DNA of 64,000 bases from Tuctoria greenei (Eukaryota; Streptophyta; Magnoliopsida; Poales; Poaceae). The position numbers were made by a program, and so were the translations under genes. The stretch is taken from the NCBI GenBank assembly GCA_036927565.1, contig JAYESD010000010.1, forward strand, positions 40,913,298 through 40,977,297, in the 5' to 3' direction. Positions 1-11,253 of the stretch are shown one piece after another. Each line of letters starts with the position of its first letter. The first letter of the stretch is position 1. The notes under the pieces were generated by a model. That model ran no database searches. It worked only from the letters and a program-made list of their open reading frames with translations, and was not told the origin of the DNA.

Positions 1-268
1 TTACTATGATCGATGGTTTATGTTTAAAACGACTATGTATGCTTGAGACTCTTGATGTTATTATGATTATGACTTTTACCTCATTCACATCAATATTATG
101 GCTCACACACATAGTTTTGCATCCCACCATAAAGAGTGCACATATGTCTTATGTCTACATTGCCTATTTTGCTCAAAGCTCATATGTGCACACTTTATGA
201 AAATCTGGATTTTCATCATATTTGTGTAATCTCAATTGGTTGTCATCAATCACCAAAAAGAGCGAGAT
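1..268 (+). mobile_element. 3' end of internal region of a SIRE/Maximus-type copia element
   Basis: This is the non-coding tail of a Ty1/copia element whose body lies left of the window. The purine-rich run at 254-268 directly before the TGAAAGTGCATCTAGGC start of the LTR is in the position of the polypurine tract, and the upstream phrase about conversion to an AT-rich tail with 'gtcatcaatcaccaaaaag' is typical of grass SIRE/Maximus elements (from memory). No coding region can be supported here; short open frames are not conserved-looking. Confidence 0.65.
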
Positions 269-524
269 TGAAAGTGCATCTAGGCATCCCTTGTGGGTTT
301 TGGTTGATTTATGACAAACAAATGAGATTCTAACAAAATTGTTGAGATGAGCGTAAGTTTTAAAGAAATGAGAAAGAAAGGACAAAAAGGAAAGAGAATG
401 AGGATCTAAAGGGAAAAGAGCTCAAGAGCATAAAATATTAGATTATTTTGTATGGAGTGTGTTGGAGAAACACACCCCAAGAGCTCAAGCGAAAGAAATT
501 ACACTCACTGCACAAAAATCAGCA

Positions 525-1010
525 TGTGCGGACTAGTCCGATATTCACCGGACTAGTCCGATATCTCTCTGACTAAGATCGGACAAGTCCCCTCTAGTGC
601 GGACTAGTCCTCAGCACTTTACACTTGCACAATACCGGACAAGTCCGATATTCATCGGACTAGTACGATAATCCTCTGACTAAAATCGGACAAGTCCTCC
701 AAGTCCGAACTTGTTCTTAGCTCCACAATTTTTCACTACACCAGACAAGTTCGATATCAGCTAGACATGTCTGAAAACTCTCTGACAAAAATCGGACAAG
801 TCCCCCCCAAGTGTGGACTTGTCCTCAGTTCTACACGGTGTTCACTACATCGGACTAGTCCGATATCAACTGGACTAGTCCAAAAATTTTCTGACTAAAA
901 TCGGACCAGTCCGCACCTTAACGGACTAGTCCGGTATATCACAACACTTAGGGTTTTCCACACGCTGCACACTGGACTAGTCCAAAGTCCATCACAGACT
1001 AGTCCGGACA
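525..1010. repeat. Array of CGGACTAGTCCG-type palindromes in copia LTR
   Basis: About fifteen copies of a motif of the form CGGA-core-TCCG occur, the commonest being the perfect palindrome CGGACTAGTCCG and its variant CGGACAAGTCCG. They are grouped in a higher-order unit of roughly 105 bp (pair of ACTAGT copies, a 'tctctgacta' spacer, then ACAAGT copies) repeated about four times with decay. The array lies just upstream of the LTR TATA-like box, so a role as promoter-proximal elements is possible but not shown. Confidence 0.8.
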
Positions 1011-1042
1011 TCGCAAACCCTAACGGTAACTTTTGGAAACCC

Positions 1043-1050
1043 TAGTATAA
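1043..1050 (+). promoter_or_regulatory. TATA-like box of copia LTR
   Basis: The sequence tataaata followed by gagg lies downstream of the palindrome array inside the LTR, where the U3 promoter is expected. Inferred from position and motif only. Confidence 0.45.
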
Positions 1051-1374
1051 ATAGAGGTGTACGGCCATACATCAATCACTCTCTACCCCCTGCGGCATCA
1101 CACCTTCCAAGAGCCCAAAATACACATATTTCCACACATTCTAACCCTAAAAGTATCAAATCTTTGAGAAATAGCAATTGATCAAAGGAGAGACTTGTTC
1201 TACACATCTTGAGCTCTTGGGTTTGATCTCTCGCACACTCTTATTGTTTCATTGTACATCTTTTGAATGTGATTGGTGGTGTTCATTTGTTGTAATTCTT
1301 GGAGAGCTCTCAACTTGTGAGAAGGCCCCTTAAATGAGTTATTTTCCCCTTTGTGATTAGTGAAAGAGAATCAG

Positions 1375-2240
1375 TGATGAGGACATCAACACCCTCGATA
1401 CATCCACACCAACTCAGCTACCGGTTTCTTGTCCGATCTCTCGCGCTCGTGAACGTCAACTAAACTGTCCGGTGAACTCGTTCTTGGCCTTATGTCCATA
1501 TTATCTATACCGTGGAACTACGTGCTTTCTTATTTTGCTTAGGAACAATGGAGAGGAGCCAAAGGGAAGGGAATTCGCTCAGACGGGATTTGGACAGCAG
1601 AACAGCACCAACTTGTGACGGCCACCACGACTTCATACGGACTCCGATCTGGGCGTTCAAGTACTTCCTGGAAATATTATCAAGTCTACTTTCAAAAGGA
1701 TCTGGCCTCGTGTCCATATATATTCGGAGTCGGCTGCAATCGTTATTTTAATACCAAGACCTTTTCTGTCCATGGTGTTGCATCACCAAAATTGGGCCCA
1801 TGGCCTATGTATCGTTTGGAGTCCATTAGGGACTCCTGATTAGGGTTTATCATGACCCTAGGGGGGTGATAAATAGTAGCCGCCGCCCTCATTAGCTGGT
1901 GGGTTTTGTTTATTCGTAATTTAGCTTATGTTGCTTCCTTGTACACGCGCGTGTTGACTAGATCGCCCGTCTACTTGTATCCGGAACCCACTTCAGATTG
2001 ATTCAACAGATAAGTGCTTGTTCTTCTTGTTCTTGTGTGTTCTTCGATTGATTGCAGGAACAAAGGCCCTCATTGTCAGGTTGATTGTGCGCCAGCAAGA
2101 TCAATACAACTTCAGAGTCGGTGTACCGATCGCTTAGGCGCATCGTCTTGGGGACGGTGTAGTCGGATCGCCAACGTCATCTCCTGCACAAATTGAACCC
2201 TCCTATTCTCATCGAAAGATCGAGAACCAAGATCCTATCA
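1375..2240 (+). repeat. 5' LTR of CRM-like element
   Basis: Matches 8024-8888 along its whole length with about 6-7% divergence in the part I aligned. It begins TGATGAGGACATC and ends with CCTATCA directly before the primer site. An ataaata TATA-like box lies near 1869. The first ~110 bp preserve a non-functional copy of the pol C-terminus coding sequence. Confidence 0.92.
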
Positions 2241-2242
2241 AG

Positions 2243-2255
2243 TGGTAATTAGAGC
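2243..2255 (+). promoter_or_regulatory. Primer binding site (tRNA-Met type, degenerate)
   Basis: The sequence tggtaattagagc directly follows the 5' LTR and resembles the initiator tRNA-Met complement TGGTATCAGAGC with small changes. The same position in the related copy B (12155) reads tggtatcag. Confidence 0.7.
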
Positions 2256-2496
2256 AAGGTTAATCGGTGAGAGTGCTACTATTACTTTTCTTTCCGCTGT
2301 TATCATCCTATAGTCCAGAAAAAGCCCCCCAAAAAAAATACCAGATCTGTTTTTCCATTATTCCTAGACCATTGTGCCTTTTACTTTCTCTACTTAGTCT
2401 AGACATGTTGAGTTCATGGTTGTTTCGACGAGTCAAGTTGCTGGTCTTTAGTTTTGCACCACTAGAGTTTTGAGTTTGTGTTACATTCGGCCACCT

Positions 2497-2671
2497 AGTT
2501 CGAGTCAGATTCGTAGATCAAGTTTGAGTCAGATTACTAGTTCGAGTTTGAATCAGATTGCTACTTCGAGTTTGAGTCGGATTGCTAGTTCGAGTTTGAG
2601 TCAGATTACTAGTTCGAGTTCAAATCATATTGCTAGTTCAAGTGTGAGTCAGATTAGTAATTTGAGTTTGA
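2497..2671 (+). repeat. 24-bp minisatellite in the 5' leader
   Basis: About seven head-to-tail copies of a 24 bp unit close to agtttgagtcagattgctag plus ttcg, with scattered substitutions. The unit is a multiple of three, so an open frame through it reads a repeating Ser-Leu-Ser-Gln-Ile octapeptide, but nothing else suggests this is translated. Absent from the leader of copy B at 12153. Confidence 0.8.
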
Positions 2672-2787
2672 CAACAAGAAAAAGGCAAGTGCAAAATCAA
2701 AAGGAGCACAAAAGCCACAACCAATTAGAGAAGAAAAAGGCAAGTGCAAGATCAAAATCTGCACTAGATCAACTGCAAAACCAAAGT

Positions 2788-2789
2788 TA

Positions 2790-2816
<27 letters not shown>
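2788..2816 (+). repeat. (GA)n microsatellite
   Basis: A run of about eleven GA dinucleotides inside the element leader, between the minisatellite and gag. Confidence 0.9.
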
Positions 2817-2822
<6 letters not shown>

Positions 2823-3317
2823 ATCTTGTTATTACCTATATACCCTCATCTTTTCGAAAAGCGCATGTGCAAATTTTGTTCTAGGGTCTCCTGATTTCAT
2901 CTAGAGAGAGTTTGGGTGACCACCCTAACAAAAAAAACAAAAATAAAAGGAAAAAAATCAGATTGTTGTTTAGCGTGTTTTTGGTGACGACATTGGTGTC
3001 TCGGCTCGCGTCTCTAGTACGGTCTAGACTAAGACCAACACAGTACTGTCGTAGAACATTTATTCAGCTTGTTGTGACTAACGTGGCGAAAGCTTGCTCC
3101 TTGTGCAAGTTTAGCCACCTAAAGCAATAGATTGACACCTGCTCTTGCAGTTGTTAATTACTTGTTGGTTGCCATCACCTCCTTGCTGAGCTTGGTAAGA
3201 ACAGGTAAGAGCTTGATGGAACAGGTTGAGAGTGAGCAAGTTATCCCCACCAACGCCCTTTGTAGCTAGGGATAATGTTACCCTTTCATATTGGATTGTT
3301 CCTTTTGTCTACTAACC

Positions 3318-4810
3318 ATGGCAGGAGGAGCAAATACAATTGAAGATGTGCATTCACCTCGCACACGAGGAATTATAAAACACTTCGAACGCCAAGTGCG
3401 GATACGTACAGAAATGCTTGATGAGGATTTTCGTGTTACCAGTGACCGCCTTGATCAATTGGAAAATGTGCAAATCGACACCAACACCAAAATCAGCACA
3501 TTGGAGATTTCCATTCAAATATTGAACACTTCTATTGGAGCCATCCTATAGCACCTTGAGGAGAGGGATCATGGATGCACCGCAGATGGACAGGTGAGCA
3601 ATGCTCCTAGTATTGTACGTGACAATGAAGATGACTATTCTACAGATACTGAGATTGGGGAAGATGTGGAAGCTAGGCCACGGCGCCGGCTACAACGCAA
3701 CCGTCAAGGTATGGGTGTACATCGTTGGCGTGAGGTACGCAATCATGATGATACTTTAAACAAGATCAAATTCAAGATACCTCCTTTTGATGGTAAATAT
3801 GACCCTGATGCATACATTACTTGGGAGATTTCTGTTGATCAAAAATTTGCATGTCATGAGATTCCTGAAAACGCAAGAGTTAAAGCAGTCACTAGTGAGT
3901 TTACTGATTTTGCTTTTGTTTGGTGGATAGAACATGGCAAGAAAAATCCTAATAACATACCACAAACTTGGTATGCTTTGAAATGGCTCATGAGGGCTAG
4001 ATTTGTTCCTTCTTACTATGCATGTGATCTGTTAAATAAGTTACAACAATTGAGACAGGGAGCTAAAAGTGTAGAAGCATATTTTTAGGAATTACAAATG
4101 GGTATGTTGCGTTGTAATTTAGACGAGGATGAGGAACCAGCTATGTTGCTAGATTTTTGGGTGGTTTAAACTGTGAAATTCAGGACATACTTCCTTATAA
4201 AGATTACAATAATGTTACCCGTTTGTTTCATCTTGCTTGTAAAGCTGAAAGGGAAGTGCAGGGCCAACGAGCTAGCTCTAGAACTAATATTTTTGCAGGA
4301 AAGACTAGCTCATGGCAACCACGCACGACTACTCCTTCGACTGGGCATGCTTCCCTGCCATCTTCTTCACCAAGTCGTGGAGCAACTTCTTCCTCCAGCA
4401 ACAAGCCACGTGCTCCTTCCACTAGCTCAGCAATAAAGACCATCCAAAAACCCACCGAGAATGCTTCTTCTGTAGTATCTAGCACACGATCTAGAGACGT
4501 TCAATGTCACAAGTGCAAGGGTTTTGGCCATGTGCAGCGTGACTGCCCAAGCAAACGTGTTCTAATTGTTAAAGATGACGGTGAGTACTCATCTGCTAGC
4601 GATTTCAATGATGATACATGTGTTTTGCTTGCAGCTGACTATGCAGGTAGCGATGAACATCAAGAAGAGCATATTGGTGCAGAAGATGCAGCGCGCTATG
4701 ATAGTCTCATTGTGCAGCGTGTGCTTAGTGAACAAACGGAGAAAGCGGAACAAAATCATAGGCACACATTATTCCAAACAGATTGTGTCGTCAAAGAGCG
4801 ATCTTGCCGC
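3318..4810 (+). pseudogene. gag of CRM-like element, broken
   Basis: Capsid/nucleocapsid precursor that would build the virus-like particle. Start chosen at ATG 3318 (MAGGANTIED), preceded by a good A at -3. The N-terminal coiled-coil-like segment is followed by the conserved capsid stretch with IKFKIPPFDGKYDPDAY and RARFVPSYYA, then a Ser/Thr-rich linker and a CCHC zinc knuckle, CHKCKGFGHVQRDC, near 4507-4548. In-frame stops occur at 3549 and 4086, and a frame change lies between 4088 and 4157. It cannot make full-length Gag. Confidence 0.88.
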
Positions 4811-7800
4811 ATGATCATTGATGGAGGTAGCTACGACAACTTGGCCAGCGGTGACATGGTGACCCAGCTGGCACTAAGCACCAAACCGCACCCACATCCC
4901 TATTACATTCAATGGTTAAACAACAGCGGTAAGGCAAAGGTAACTAGACTTGTGCAAATCATTTTTGCTATTGGATCATATAAGGATGTCGTTGAATGTG
5001 ATGTTATGCCTATGCAAGCTTGTAATATTCTGCTAGAAAGACCTTGGCAATTTGATAGAGATTCTATGCATTATGGTAGATCAAATCAGTATTCTATTCT
5101 TTACCGTGATAAAAAAATTGTGTTGCATCCTATGTCTTTTCAAGCTATTGTGCAAGATGATGTTGCTAGAGCTAGGAAAACTAAATCTCAGGACCATGCT
5201 AACGTTGAGAACAATAACAATGCCAAATCTGTGTTTGATGAGAAAAATGAGATATCTCTTAATGGAAAATACTTGTTTGCTACGAAATCTGATATTAATG
5301 AACTAATTGCTTCCATCTCTGTTGCCTATGCTTTGGTATACAAAGATGCTTTGATTTCCCTTTACGATATGCAACATTCTTTGCCTCCTGCTGTTGCTAA
5401 CATTTTGCAGGAATATTCCGATGTGTTTCCAAGAGAAATACCACCAGGACTACCACCACTTAAAGGGATTGAGCACCAGATTGACCTCATTCCCGGTGCT
5501 TCATTGCCCAACCGTGCACCATACAGGACAAATCTGGAAGAAACAAAAGAGATTCAGCACCAAGTACAAGAACTACTCGTCAAAGGTTATGTACATGAGT
5601 CTCTTAGTCCTTGTGTTGTTCCAGTTATTCTAGTACCTAAAAAGGATGGATCCTAGCGTATGTGTGTGGATTGTAGAGCAATCAACAATATCACTATTCA
5701 ATATCATCATTCTATTCCACGCTTAGATGATATGCTTGATGAATTAAGTGGTGTTGTTGTGTTCTCAAAAGTTGATTTGCGTAGTGGTTATCACCAATTA
5801 GCATGAAACTAGAAGATGAATGGAAAACTACTTTCAAAACTAAGTTCGGTTTATATGAGTGGTTAGTCATGCCTTTTGGGTTAACTAATGCACCTAGCAC
5901 ATTCATGATATTAATGAACGAGGTTTTGCGTGCATTCATTGGAAAATTTGTTTTTGTGTACTTTGATGATATATTGATTTATAGCAATTCCATGGATGAA
6001 CATCTTGATCACTTACGTGCTGTTTTTAATGCTTTACGTGAGGCACGATTATTTGATAACCTTGAGAAGTGCACCTTTTGTACTGATCGAGTCTCTTTTC
6101 TTGGCTATGTTGTTACTCCATAGGGAATTGAAGTTGATCAAGCCAAGGAAGAGGCTATTTAGGGGTGCCATGTACCAAAGACCATCACACAGGTGCGGAG
6201 CTTTCTAGGACTGGCTGGGTTCTATTGTCGCTTTATGAAGGATTTCAACACCATTGTTGCTCCATTGAATGACCTTACGGAGAAGGGAGTGCCTTTTTCT
6301 TGGGGCAACACACAAGATAACGCCTTTACCATACTAAAAGATAAGTTGACGCATGCACCTCTTCTCCAGCTTCCTGATTTTTCTAAGACTTTTGAGCTTG
6401 AATGTGATGCTAGTGAGATTGGATTGGGTGGTGCTTTGTTACAAGAAGGAAGACCTGTTGCATATTTTAATGAGAAAATGAGTGGGCCTGTTCTGAATTA
6501 TTCTACCTATGATAAGGAATTATATGCTCTTGTACGAACTTTAGAAACATGGCAGCATTATTTGTGGCCCAAAGAATTTGTTATCCATTCTGATCATGAA
6601 TAACTAAAGCATATTAGGAGTCAAGGGAAACTGAACTGTAGGCATGCTAAGTGGATGGAATTTATTGAGTCTTTTCCTTATGTCATTAAACACAAAAAGG
6701 GAAAGGATAATGTTATTGCTGATGCTTTATCTAGACGTTATACTCTTCTATCTCAACATGACTTTAAAATTTTTGGATTAGAAACGATTAAAGATCAATA
6801 TGAACATGATGCTGATTTCAAAGATGTATTGCTGATATGTAAAGAGGGAAAAACATTGAATAAATTTATCCTCAACGATGGCTATGTGGTTGGAGCTAAC
6901 AAGTTATGCATTCCAGCTAGCTCCGTTCGTTTGTTGTTGTTACAAGATGCGCATGGAGGTGGGCTGATGGGACACTTTGGAGTGAAAAAGATGGAGGACA
7001 TACTTGCTGGTCATTTCTTTTGGCCAAGGATGAGACGAGATGTGGAGCGCATCGTTGCTCGCTGCATGACATGTCAAAAAGCTAAGTCACGACTTAATCC
7101 ACATGGTTTGTACATGCCTCTTCCTCCTAGCATGCCTTGGGAGGATATTTCTATGGATTTTGTTTTAGGACTGCCTAGAAAAAAGAAGGGGAGGGATAGC
7201 ATCTTTGTTGTCGTGGATAGATTTTCTAAAATGGCACACTTCATACCTTGTCGTACAAGTGATGATGCTACACATGTTGCTGATTTGTTTTTCCGAGAGA
7301 TTGTTAGGTTGCATGGTGTGCCAAACACAATAGTTTCATATCGTGATGCTAAGTTTCTTAGCCATTTTTGGAGAACATTATGGGAAAAATTAGGGACTAA
7401 GCTTTTATTTTCAACTACTTGTCATCCCCAAACTGATGGTCAAAATGAGGTTGTGAATAGAAGTTTATCTACCATGCTTAGGGCTATTTTGAAAAAGAAT
7501 ATAAAAATGTGGGAAGAGTGTTTGCCTCATGTTGAGTTTGCTTATAATTGTTCCCTACATTCTAGTACTAAGAAATGCCCTTTTTAGATTGTTTATGGAT
7601 TTGTACCTGGTGCTCCTATTGATTTATTACCTCTTCCTTCAATAGAACGAGTGAATTTTGATGCTAAGCATCGTGCTGAATTGATCTTAAAATTGCATGA
7701 AACCTCTAAGAAGAATATAGAGTGCATGAATGCCAAGTACAAACTTGCTAGTAGTAGGGGAAAGAAACCTATCACTTTTGAACCTGGTGATTTAGTTTGG

Positions 7801-8140
7801 TTACATTTGTGAAAGGATACGTTTTCTAATTTGAGAAAGTCTAAATTGTTACCTCGAGCTAATGGTCCATTCAAAGTGTTAGAAAGGATTAATGATAATG
7901 CATATAAATTCGAGTTGCCTACGGATTTTGGAGTTAGTCCCACATTTAACATTGCAGATTTGAAGCCATATTTGGGTAAATACAGCTTGAGTCGTGGACG
8001 ACTCAAATGCAAGAAGGGGAGGATGATGAGGACATCAACACCCTCGACACAACCACACCAACTCAGCTACCGGTTTCTGGTCCGATCTCGCGCTCGTGCA
8101 CGTCAACTAAACTATCAGGTGAACTCGTTCTTGGCCTTAT
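4811..8140 (+). pseudogene. pol of CRM-like element (PR-RT-RH-INT), broken
   Basis: Protease core IIDGGS lies near 4813; RT covers about 5400-6120 with the catalytic YFDD near 5960; RNase H has ECDAS near 6400 and HSDHE near 6590; integrase has an HHCC finger (DAH...GHF...CMTC, 6940-7075) and the D-D-E core (SMDF near 7151, YRDAKF near 7342, QNEVVN near 7441). Stops occur at 5654, 6121, about 6160, 6601, 7585 and about 7810, with frameshifts near 5800 and 7980-8007. The C-terminus (EGEDDEDINT) is read across the LTR boundary at 8024 and ends in the LTR. No chromodomain is seen. Inactive. Confidence 0.88.
8011..8023 (+). promoter_or_regulatory. Polypurine tract overlapping pol
   Basis: aagaaggggagga sits directly before the 3' LTR and serves as plus-strand primer in such elements. 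It is also within the pol reading frame (Gln-Glu-Gly-Glu), so coding and priming functions overlap. Confidence 0.75.
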
Positions 8141-8888
8141 GTCCATCTTATCTAGACCGTGGAACTACGTGCTTTCTTATTTTGCTTAGGAACAATGGAG
8201 AGGAGCCAAAGGGAAAGGGAATTCGCGCGGACGGGATTTAGACAGCAGAATAGCACCAACTTGTGACGGCCACCACAACTTCATACGGACTCTGATCTGG
8301 GCATTCAAGTACTTCCTGGAAAGATTATCAAGTATACTTTTAAAGGATCTGGCCTCATGTCCATATCTATTCGGGGTGGGCCACAATCGTTATTTCAATA
8401 CCAAGACCTTTTCTGTCCATGGTGCTGCTTCACCAAAATTGGGCCCATGGCCCATGTATTGTTTGGAGTCCATTAGGGACTCGTTATTAGGGTTTCTCAC
8501 GACCCTAGGGAGGTAATAAATAGTAGTCGCTGCCCTCATTACCTGGTGCGTTTTGTTTATTCATAAGTTAGCTTCTGCTGCTTCCTTGTACACGCGTGTG
8601 TCGACTAGATCGCCCGTCTACTTGTATCCAGAACCCCACTTCAGATTGATTCAATAGATAAGTGCTTGTTCTTCTTGTTCTTGCGTGTTCTTCAATTGTT
8701 TGCAGGAACAAAGGCCCTCGTGGTCAGGTTGATTATGCGCCAGCAAGATCAATACAACTTCGGGGTTGGTGTACCGATCGCTAAGGCGCATCGTCTTGGG
8801 GACGGTGTAGTCGGATCGCCAACGTCTTCTCCTCCACAAATCAAACCCTCCTATTCTCATTGAAAGATCGGGAACCAAGATCCTATCA
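8024..8888 (+). repeat. 3' LTR of CRM-like element
   Basis: Pairs with 1375-2240; starts TGATGAGGAC and ends CCTATCA, followed by the ATCGG copy of the target duplication. TATA-like ataaata near 8516. Confidence 0.92.
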
Positions 8889-8967
8889 ATCGGCCTCCGT
8901 GGCGATTCGACGAGGGTAGGGTTGGTGAAGACCCAGTCCTCCATGGACTCTTTAATGTGGATGTAGA
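8889..8967 (+). mobile_element. Copia 3' LTR, middle part (after gypsy insertion)
   Basis: Continues the copia LTR broken at 1374, starting with the ATCGG target copy. The 'gtggatgtag' end is the stretch that in grass SIRE-type LTRs precedes 'gaaccacgggataaaatc'; that continuation is found reversed at 9505-9477, revealing an inversion. Confidence 0.65.
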
Positions 8968-9135
8968 TTTCGCTGACAATTCCAAATCTGCTCATATGAA
9001 GAAGAATGAAGTAAAATTGAAGAGTGCTTATTTTCTTGCTTCCAAATCTGATTTGTTTGAACTAAAAAATAATGCTGCAATCTGTTATGTGTTTGCTTGC
9101 AAAGAATATTTGTTCTCACTTCACGACATACCATG
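8968..9135 (+). pseudogene. Gypsy family-2 gag-pol fragment, inverted segment
   Basis: A fragment of the protease-RT linker of the second gypsy family, reading + and closely matching 14650-14810 of copy B and the reverse of 16362-16540 of copy C. It belongs with copy A, which reads on the - strand from 11253 to 9506: turning 8968-9505 around restores the continuous order seen in copy C. Confidence 0.75.
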
Positions 9136-9505
9136 TGTGAATGTAGCCTAGAGGGGGGTGAATAGGCTTTTTGAATCTTTGTTGATCCCTGAAACAGTTA
9201 ACAGATTAATCAAATACAGAGAGATCTGACTAATCCGGTACAGTGCGGACTCGTCCGGTATGCGTGGACTAGAAAGATCAAGATTGATCGTTAATTTCAC
9301 TTCTAGTACCCTATGCAGCGGAAATTAATTGGCAACTTAGATGTATTACCACAACGAAACAATGTATGGCAAAAATCAAATTTAGTTTCAATGTTTCAAC
9401 GTGAGTTACACAAGATTATAAAAACCCTAGAATGTGATGAACGACGAAACAAAAGTGTGCGAGACAAGATTTTATCCCGTGGTTCGATTCCATAGATAGG
9501 TTGTA
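9136..9505 (-). mobile_element. Distal end of copia 3' LTR, inverted
   Basis: Read on the - strand it goes from 'gaaccacgggataaaatc' through one palindromic motif (gactcgtccgg region near 9247) to 'cacccccctctaggctac' and an ACATTCACA terminus, the usual 3' end of a SIRE-type LTR. It is the missing end of the LTR that starts at 269. Confidence 0.7.
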
Positions 9506-11253
9506 CTGATTCCTTCGCAACATTTGAATTTTCATTCTGAGTAGATTTTTAATTTTCTCTTTACAAGCTCTAGCAATGTCATCTTTCAAAATAGCATCGG
9601 GAGACATAGGGTGCAAAACAAGCTTTTTCTCATTATGCATGGAAGAGTATTGATTTGATTTACCATGATGTAATGTATCCTTATCAAATTGCCAAGGTCG
9701 ACCAAATAGCATAGAGCAAGCTTGCATAGGTACCACATCGCAATCAATGTAATTATGGTAAGAACCAATTGTAAATTTGACACGAACGAGACGTGTTACC
9801 TTAAGCTTACCACTGTCGTTGAACTATTGGATTTAGTAGGGATGTGGATGCGGAAGTGTTGTCATCCCAAGCTTCTTTATCATGATAGCACTTGCTAAAT
9901 TGTTGCAGCTTCCTCCATCAATAATAATAAAACACAATCGTTACAAAACTGCACACTTAGTTTAGAATAGATTGTGTCGCTGGTTTAGTTCAGCTTTGAT
10001 CATTTGGGCACTCAAGGCACGCCTCACAACAAGACTCTCATAGTGGTCAGCATGATCATCCCCAATATGCTCTTCATCATCATTCTTGTTACCTGCATCT
10101 TGTGCAGCAAGCATGGCATATGTTTCATCATCTAAATCATTAGCAGATGAGTAGTCGCCATTTTCTCGTACAAATAGCATACGCTTGCTTGGGCAGTCCC
10201 TTCGTAGGTGCCCAAAACCCTTGCACTGAAGGCATTGAATGTCTTTCGTTCTCCTGGTGGAAGCGATGGAAGAATAAGTGTTGGCTGCGGCTTGGGTGGA
10301 TCCTTTTGTTGTCTCGATAGCACGCGAAGGTGCTGATTTTGATGTAGTCCTGGGCAACCGATTGGAAGCTTCATCCGAAGAATCATGCTTAAGACCAGCA
10401 ACACTTGAGACGGACTGCCATGAGGTAGTTTGACCCGAAGAAATGTTAGTTCTTGTGTGTTGTCCCTGCACTTCTCTTTCAGCCTTACAAGCAAGATGGA
10501 ATAATTGAGTGATGTTAGTGTATTCCTTATAAGTCAATATGTCCTGAATTTCTCTTGTTGAACCACTCATAAACCAAGCCATTACAGCCTCTTCTTTTTC
10601 AACTAGGCCACATCGCATCATGCCTATTTGGAGTTCTTGATAGTATTCCTCAACATATTGGTTGCCTTGCCTAAGTTGTAATAATTTATGCAGCAGTTCA
10701 TGAGCATGATAGGAAGGAACAAAACAACAACGCATGATTCGTTTCAAGGCATTCCATGTTTGTGGTACGGTAGCTGCATTTTTAGTTTGATACTCATGCT
10801 ACCAAACAGAAGCAAAGTGAGTGAATTCACTGGTGGTAGCTCTAACCTTTTTATCATCAGGGAAATCATGGCATGCAATTTTTGATCTACTGATAATTTC
10901 CAAGACAGATATGCATCCGGATCATATTTCTCATAAAAGGGTGGTATGAAAAATTTAATGTTGTGTAGGGAAACGTCATTTTCACGTACCTCACGCCGTA
11001 GGGCTCGACCAACCATACCACGATGGTCACGACGTGGCTGCCGTTGATAACTGAAAGGTCCATCATCAAGCTCGGTATCCGCTGAATACTCCACCTCGTC
11101 ATATCTTGCAGCGCTGCCAACGGAGTCGTGGCTGTCATCAACACATCTTTGCCTCTCTTCGCGTCCAACCTGTTCCATCATCTCCAATCGCTCAACGATT
11201 GCTGCAAGAGAAGTGTTAATAGCCCCAGCAGTGCTTTCTAATGTGGTCAGCTT
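9506..11253 (-). pseudogene. Gypsy family-2 copy A: gag and protease fragment
   Basis: Reads on the - strand from the gag N-terminal region (cut at 11253 by the LTR of copy B) through the capsid (RCCFVPSYHA, near 10720), a CCHC zinc knuckle CLQCKGFGHLRRDC near 10195-10240, to the end of the protease region near 9511. The longest open frames are 11286-10744 and 10747-9962, in different frames. The element is the sister of the CRM-like one at 1375, sharing the same gag layout but clearly different in sequence. RT and integrase of this copy lie left of the window or are lost, apart from the inverted piece at 8968-9135. Confidence 0.82.

Larger units (their letters stand above)
269..1374 (+). mobile_element. 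Copia (SIRE-type) 3' LTR, proximal part
   Basis: The LTR starts with TGAAAGTGCATCTAGGC, the usual start of this LTR group in grasses. It contains an array of palindromic motifs (about 525-1010), then a TATA-like box (tataaata, 1043-1050). It is interrupted at 1374 by the CRM-like gypsy element, resumes at 8889-8967, and its distal end is found inverted at 9136-9505. Putting these three pieces in order gives one complete LTR of about 1.55 kb. Confidence 0.7.
1375..8888 (+). mobile_element. CRM-like Ty3/gypsy element, full length, degenerate
   Basis: A complete LTR retrotransposon of 7514 bp with LTRs 1375-2240 and 8024-8888, starting TGATGAGG and ending CCTATCA. The 5 bp flanks are ATCAG (1370-1374) and ATCGG (8889-8893), a target duplication with one change. 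Internal order is primer site, 5' leader with minisatellite, gag, protease, RT, RNase H, integrase, polypurine tract. The polyprotein end runs into the 3' LTR, a trait I associate with centromeric (CRM) chromoviruses; the lineage call is an inference. By hand, the first ~390 bp of the two LTRs differ at about 25 positions, so the insertion is old (millions of years at usual grass rates). Confidence 0.9.

Noticed and set aside
525..1010. CRISPR-like array of regularly spaced palindromes
   Set aside because: Plant LTR context, irregular spacing, no unique spacers and no cas genes.
2470..2790. 106-codon ORF as a real gene
   Set aside because: It is the translation of a minisatellite in the leader and has no counterpart in copy B.
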